In this document: positions 59,397 through 64,000 of the stretch, one piece after another
Position numbering within the stretch: the stretch's first letter is position 1
Layout: each line of letters begins with the position of its first letter
NCBI GenBank assembly: GCA_010015675.1
Contig: ML976985.1
Span: 400,458 to 464,457 of the forward strand
Source: Byssothecium circinans
Taxonomy: Eukaryota > Ascomycota > Dothideomycetes > Pleosporales > Massarinaceae
Direction: 5' to 3'
DNA: 64,000 bases
Program-made: the position numbers and the translations under genes
The notes under the pieces: model-generated
Told to the model about the DNA's origin: nothing
What the model saw: the letters and a program-made list of their open reading frames with translations, nothing else
Databases searched by the model: none

Positions 59397-61349
59397 TCAT
59401 ACGACGAGATCACCAAGCCCAAGTCCCCTTCTCGCCCGTTCATTCCAGCCACCAGAAACCCTCATATCGACATTCATCTCCCCATCGCCAGACCAATCAA
59501 TATACTCCTCGTCATAGAACGCGTCATCCCTCAACTTCGCACACGTCGTTCCTCCCCACTGTGTCCGCTCTAGCTCAATAAGCCCGCCAAACCGCCGCTC
59601 CGTATTCGCGATGAAGAGGGATTGTCCATCAGGCGTCATGCTTACGCCAGCCATAGGACCGAAAAAGTCAAAGACTTGTTTGGAGTCCCACGTCTGCGCG
59701 TTGATGATGTTGACATAGTCGTCTGCTTCGGCGGCGATGAGGACACGCGGGCCGCTGCCGACAGGCGAGAATTTTAGTACCCGTGGGATGGAGAGTTCGG
59801 AGGGCATGACGGTGAGTGGCCTCCGCCAGAACCGTGCATCCCATACGACGATGGTGGAGTCTTGAGCCGCGGTTGCTACGTGGATGCCATCGTCTGCCCA
59901 AGCGCAGGCAAATGCGTCGTCGACGTGCGCGCTGAGTGTCTCGAACGGCAGACCGGTTTCGGCGTTTGTGATGAAGGTTTCTTGAAAGTCGCCGACTACG
60001 ACACGCATGCGGCCGTCGGGACTTGTCGCTGAGCAGTTGACGGCGGAGGGATAAGCGAAGGTGTATCTGAATGTATCCGTCATGCAGTCCAAGACGCGAA
60101 GGCGAGAGTCATTCGAGCAGAGGACGGCCTGCGGGGCGTATGAGCTTCGAGAAGGGAATAGATGTACATGATTCGCAATGTACGACTTCGCATCCGGAGC
60201 CCAGTCCTTGATCAGGCCAAAGTGCGCGCGAGTATCGAGTCCAGAAGTGAGATCTGTGATCATGTAGTCACCCTCAAACCCACCAGCGACTAGTACGTCG
60301 TTCTGGGCGGCAAGAGTAGTGATCTGGCTCTTGTTGCCATTTACCTTTTGCTTGTTCAGGTTGATAATGGGAACAGCTGGCGACCCTTGGGCATCTGTCC
60401 GCAGTAGCGCGTCCCTGGTCGCATAGAACACATCGTTCCTTGAAGTTGCTGTCATGACGTTGCGCAGCTGGAAGTGAGGACAATGCGCCCGATGTGTCGT
60501 ATTCATTCGTCGAAAGGAGAAGAAGTTGTCCCTGTTGCGCAGCTGGTGCGTATGCGACATGCCATGGCCCTCATAGATCTTGGTCTGCAGCCTTGAGCGC
60601 TCATACGCGGCCCTTTTCGACCGTATGTTGGACCGCGACGTACATTCAGTCCAATCCATGCCCTGAAAATCGCACTTCTCGCCGTCCAAGTCTTCCTTGT
60701 TGATGGCGGATTTTTGGTCCGCACGATCCGAAGACAGGAACGCCGTCTTTCTCAGGTGTTGGGCAGGAAAGTATAGGAGGAAGCTCTCAATGTCTTCAAA
60801 AGCAGCGGAATCTTGAATGCTCAGATGGTCGACGAAGCTCGGAGCCCAGCCCTGATGCCCCGAATTCGGCAGCGGCAGCGCAAGGGTGTCTGGTATTGCT
60901 GGAGGGGCTGTCGATAGCGGAGGCGTAGGTAGCTGCTCCATACTGAGATCCTCAAACGCCACAGCGTGAGGATGCAGCGAGATGTGCGTCCCCAGATCCA
61001 TCACCAACTGACTGAACCCCGCGGGTATCCCCGGTGTGTGGTATTGTGCGAATGGCGGGGGCTGCGCGCTAGCCAAAGATATGCCTCCAGTATCGTCGGC
61101 ATCGATGAGCTCCTCCGCATCTTCGCCGTGACTAGTCGGCGGCCTGCTGTCGGATGACAGGGTGGCGAGAGTCGCGGCGGCGGAGATTCCGTTTGGCGAC
61201 GTGGGCTCGCTGTCTGGCGGGGCTGAGTGGGCAGAATCGAGAGGGAAGTAAGAGGGTATGGCGATGCTCGGCGTGCTGCTGTTTGCAGTCGGGGTAGAAG
61301 TGGACGTCGGTGCGGACTGTTGATTGAAGGAGGAGGATTCGCTGGCCAT
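59397..61349 (-). CDS. WD40-repeat protein (DUF2415-like)
   Basis: An intronless frame of 650 residues from ATG at 61349 (MASESSSFNQQ). The first ~210 residues are Ser/Pro/Ala-rich and likely disordered. The rest forms WD40-like blades: VLVAGGFEGDYMITDLTSG, VLCSNDSRLRVLDCMTDTF and the best-formed one, AHVDDAFACAWADDGIHVAT followed by STIVVWDARF. The segment RVLKFSPVGSGPRVLIAAEA resembles the DUF2415 segment of ascomycete WD40 proteins. It probably acts as a scaffold; no partner is evident. GTG at 61370 would add seven residues but the ATG is preferred. Confidence 0.82.
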   Translation of the reverse strand: MASESSSFNQQSAPTSTSTPTANSSTPSIAIPSYFPLDSAHSAPPDSEPTSPNGISAAATLATLSSDSRPPTSHGEDAEELIDADDTGGISLASAQPPPFAQYHTPGIPAGFSQLVMDLGTHISLHPHAVAFEDLSMEQLPTPPLSTAPPAIPDTLALPLPNSGHQGWAPSFVDHLSIQDSAAFEDIESFLLYFPAQHLRKTAFLSSDRADQKSAINKEDLDGEKCDFQGMDWTECTSRSNIRSKRAAYERSRLQTKIYEGHGMSHTHQLRNRDNFFSFRRMNTTHRAHCPHFQLRNVMTATSRNDVFYATRDALLRTDAQGSPAVPIINLNKQKVNGNKSQITTLAAQNDVLVAGGFEGDYMITDLTSGLDTRAHFGLIKDWAPDAKSYIANHVHLFPSRSSYAPQAVLCSNDSRLRVLDCMTDTFRYTFAYPSAVNCSATSPDGRMRVVVGDFQETFITNAETGLPFETLSAHVDDAFACAWADDGIHVATAAQDSTIVVWDARFWRRPLTVMPSELSIPRVLKFSPVGSGPRVLIAAEADDYVNIINAQTWDSKQVFDFFGPMAGVSMTPDGQSLFIANTERRFGGLIELERTQWGGTTCAKLRDDAFYDEEYIDWSGDGEMNVDMRVSGGWNERARRGLGLGDLVV

Positions 61350-62889
61350 GGAGTCCAAACACGCTGCCACTAGAGAGAACGCCCTTCTCTCTAAATATCT
61401 AAATATCTGCCGCGCACAAATTGCCCCCTCCTGCCTGTAGTCGCTCGAATGTGGCCCCCCCAGCTCTTGCAGGTAGTCGACGTACCGCGGCTTCTAGAAT
61501 ACAATCGACGAGGGAGGCGCCGGGAAAGGTGGTAGGCAGGTGACAGACAGCAATGCAGGCACTGCCTGCGCGGGCTACAACATGCGAGGATGCTGTATGG
61601 GATGGGGGAATGTCGATGCAGGCCCCTCGCTGTTCGGGATTGGGAGGGCAGTTTGCGCTGTCGCGGCGCGGCGACTTAATGCTGGGTAACGTCGAGGCCG
61701 CCCGCGGAGACGGGGAGCTGTCAAAGACTTGCCTGGGCCCGCGTCTTGCCGATGCCGATGCCGATGCTGATGCGGATGCTGATGCTGATGGACTCCGATG
61801 GAGGATGGGACACCTTCGGAGGGAAGACGATTTGATTAGTTGTCACTGTAGAGTAGATATGCGACGGCGATGGAGAGTGAGGATGATAGAGCACATGCGG
61901 CGAAGATCCCCCAGACGCCGCAGAACCCGCGGGGCAGCCCATCGCATCGCCAGTGATCAATCATCGCATCCCACCCACTGCCTCACTGTCAGACTGTCAA
62001 GTCCCTACACTATTCCCCCCAAGTGCATGTACATGTACATACATGGCACCACCACGCACCAGCATGCTCAAACAAATGCCACCCCCGTGCCACCACGCAC
62101 AAAACAACCCCCCCAAACCGACCGACTCGCTGGCCCCATTGGCACGTCCCCACCAAGTAGCCCCTCGTCTCGCCATCATATCACTTCGTATCCACTCCAC
62201 ATGGCCGCAATGCCAACTCGCAACGTCCTGCAAAAGCCCCCGTCTGCCGTCGTGCTCAGCTTGTGACCACCGCGGGCTGCGGCAGATGCCTGTACGGCTG
62301 CACAGTCTTCCCTAAACGATGGTTGACAACCCTAGCCTTTCGCTTCTTGAGGCTGCCCCGTCGTACGCGCTGTCTTCGTGGCCCAACCATTTTGCCGCCT
62401 GGCCATGTTCCAGCCCACCCCCGTGAATGGCTTGGTTACCTTACAGCACACGGCCTGGACAGATGGGGAAGCATTGTGCCTCTCCTTTTTGCGGAGGGGG
62501 TTTGGCCTATTCGCAGGCCGCCTGTCCGTGTAACGCTCGTCACCTGCATGGCGTGGCTCACCGCTAGCCCACTGTTCAATGGACGAGGCAAAAGAGTCGC
62601 AGTGCTGAAAAAAGAAGTTGGTGCATAACAGGAATATGCATCATTACCAATAAGACTACAATTACCGGCCGCTATACATGCCGTCGCAAATCCATACATC
62701 TACAGGAATAATCCCTCGCTCGTCAAGAATTATAGACTAAAAAGAGAAACACCCCAGAACAATAAAACGCTCCACGAGAATGCATGCAAGAACCTAGGCG
62801 ATGCATATGGCACAAAAATGCACCGTGCGGGCCGTCATCTTCATCCGGCTGTTCACCCCATGCCGAAATGCCATCGAAACAGCCAAAGT
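61350..62889. other. Intergenic; promoter of the WD40 gene with a GATGCN repeat
   Basis: About 1.5 kb with no recognised gene. Contains the hexamer repeat at 61749-61793 and a short (GTACAT)-type tract near 62025-62042. Confidence 0.5.
61749..61793. repeat. GATGCN hexamer repeat, about seven units
   Basis: GATGCC, GATGCT and GATGCG units in tandem, about 400 bp upstream of the WD40 start. A shadow frame reads them as Asp-Ala repeats but nothing else supports coding. Confidence 0.85.
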
Positions 62890-64000
62890 TTAATCATCAT
62901 ACTGCGGAGTATAATACCCGCCATGCGAGGCTTGCGTCGGTTGCGTCCATGTTGTGGATTGCTGAGCCCAACCTCCGCTTGAATTACCACCGTTCGGCGT
63001 TTTAAGTCGGCGTTCTGCGCGTGCCTCAAGTCAGTCTTTGCTCTGCATCATCATCGGAAAGTTGGAGTCCCTCTAAGGGAGGCATCAAAGGAAGGGATGC
63101 TGAGCGCACAGCGTTACTTACCGGCTTCGAAATCGTGCCATCGTTTCATCGTGATCTTGCTGCTGTCGAACTCGCCCTCATATTCCAGGCCCGCCTTCTT
63201 TGTCTTTTCGCCGGCAGTCTTACGAGTGTCACCCCAGCTGAAGTCGTCAAACTTCCAGAAAGCATACGTCGGGAGTACAAAATTCCAAATGGGCAGGGAG
63301 AGTAAGTAGACCAGCATCCAAGCGACATAGGACCATCGGTGAGCTGTAACAACGATGAGAACGGCTGGCAGACCTAGAATAAGAGCAAGTAGCACAAGCG
63401 GGATAACAGGCACCGTCGTGTGTAGGACGGCTGCTTTGATGGAAATGGCGACTGAGGACAAGAGGTCAGCAAATCCCATTCATCGGAGGAAGACAAGGCT
63501 ACTTACTCAAGTAAAAAGTAAAGGCGATGGCGGCGGGCAGAACCAGGGTGCCAATCAACTCGATGAACACGACAAACTGCATGCTGAAGCAGAAGGTGCC
63601 ACACAAATCTCGTACGAGCACCAGCTCCATCAAGTTGTGGACCGTACTATTAATCCATCGCCTACGCTGCGAGAGTAGAACGCTGAACTGGTCGGGTACC
63701 GTGGTTTTGCAGACGGCCTGAGGGACGAATACCTGTTTGCGCTTGGGAAATGTCTTGAGCATCAGTGTTGACAGGTACCGATCCTCGCCTAGGAGTAGCA
63801 GGTTCTTCTTGTGCAACGTGTCGACCACGTTTTCAGAGTAGTGCTCAACAACGTCAGGGTTCGCCAGAATAGGCACCCAGTAGTTTTGGCCACCTTTGGG
63901 AGCCTTGATGCGATACATGCAGAAACATCCAGGTAGACAAGTCACACCGCCAAAGACCGATTCGAAAGACTTTGCCAAATGATGTGAAATGAAGTACTCA
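62890..64000 (-). CDS. Chitin synthase, class IV (Chs3-like), C-terminal part
   Basis: Three exons in view: 63507 to beyond 64000, 63122-63451 and 62890-63014, joined by 55-nt and 107-nt GT-AG introns. The gene runs off the right edge, so about 310 C-terminal residues are seen. They contain [12 protein letters not shown], then [11 protein letters not shown] and the processive-glycosyltransferase signature [12 protein letters not shown], which binds the growing chitin chain. Membrane helices follow ([40 protein letters not shown]) with the sequence [15 protein letters not shown] typical of class IV enzymes. The tail ends [11 protein letters not shown]. The enzyme polymerises UDP-GlcNAc to chitin at the plasma membrane. 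Confidence 0.92.

Noticed and set aside
61553..62266. Plus-strand frame with Asp-Ala repeats
   Set aside because: Produced by the GATGCN microsatellite in non-coding DNA; no domain or orthology evidence.

Overview
This is a window of nuclear DNA from a filamentous ascomycete (Pezizomycotina; a Dothideomycete is my guess, not proven). The genes carry short GT-AG introns of about 45-110 nt. They encode typical filamentous-fungal families: class IV chitin synthase, fungal rhodopsin-like membrane protein, DUF3669 protein, UbiA-type prenyltransferase, serine-rich GPI wall protein. Transposons are of hAT and Fot1/pogo type and their reading frames carry scattered stop codons, as RIP-like C-to-T mutation would leave. 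Exon joins given here were read by eye and checked only by reading-frame arithmetic.

Layout. 1-225: edge of a Fot1/pogo transposase. 491-2726: dynein intermediate chain. 3.0-9.8 kb: accessory genes, with an MFS transporter, a DUF1295-like membrane protein, an SDR and a rhodopsin-like protein that has a non-canonical AT-AG intron. 11.3-16.3 kb: a hAT element with 13 in-frame stops and no frameshift. Its 8-bp target duplication is matched not beside its own 3' end at 14459 but beside a second copy of that end at 16257, past 1.7 kb of other DNA and a 10-N gap. This is either a composite hAT or a misassembly. 16.3-19.9 kb: UbiA prenyltransferase and a frameshifted P450. 20.6-25.6 kb: SET/MYND protein, small basic protein, GPI wall protein. 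28.0-32.1 kb: a broken phospholipase D-like gene.

32.7-38.0 kb: the most notable locus. Ten exons join in frame into a 1,617-residue protein: an indoleamine 2,3-dioxygenase-like heme domain, an FAD/NADPH reductase module, a cytochrome b5 domain and a long C-terminal region of unknown function. IDO is known to be reducible by cytochrome b5 with NADPH-flavoprotein reductase, so this looks like a self-sufficient dioxygenase carrying its own electron supply.

40.7-52.8 kb: housekeeping block with SEC20 (ending RDEL), mitochondrial ribosomal protein mL53, inorganic pyrophosphatase, an unknown nuclear-type protein, a glycine-rich RRM protein and a membrane-anchored serine peptidase. 53.1-55.0 kb: a structurally complete 1,816-bp Fot1/pogo element with 46-bp perfect inverted repeats but a broken ORF. 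55.4-64 kb: a DUF3669-like protein, a WD40 protein and the 3' part of a class IV chitin synthase running off the right edge. No rRNA, tRNA or CRISPR was seen.
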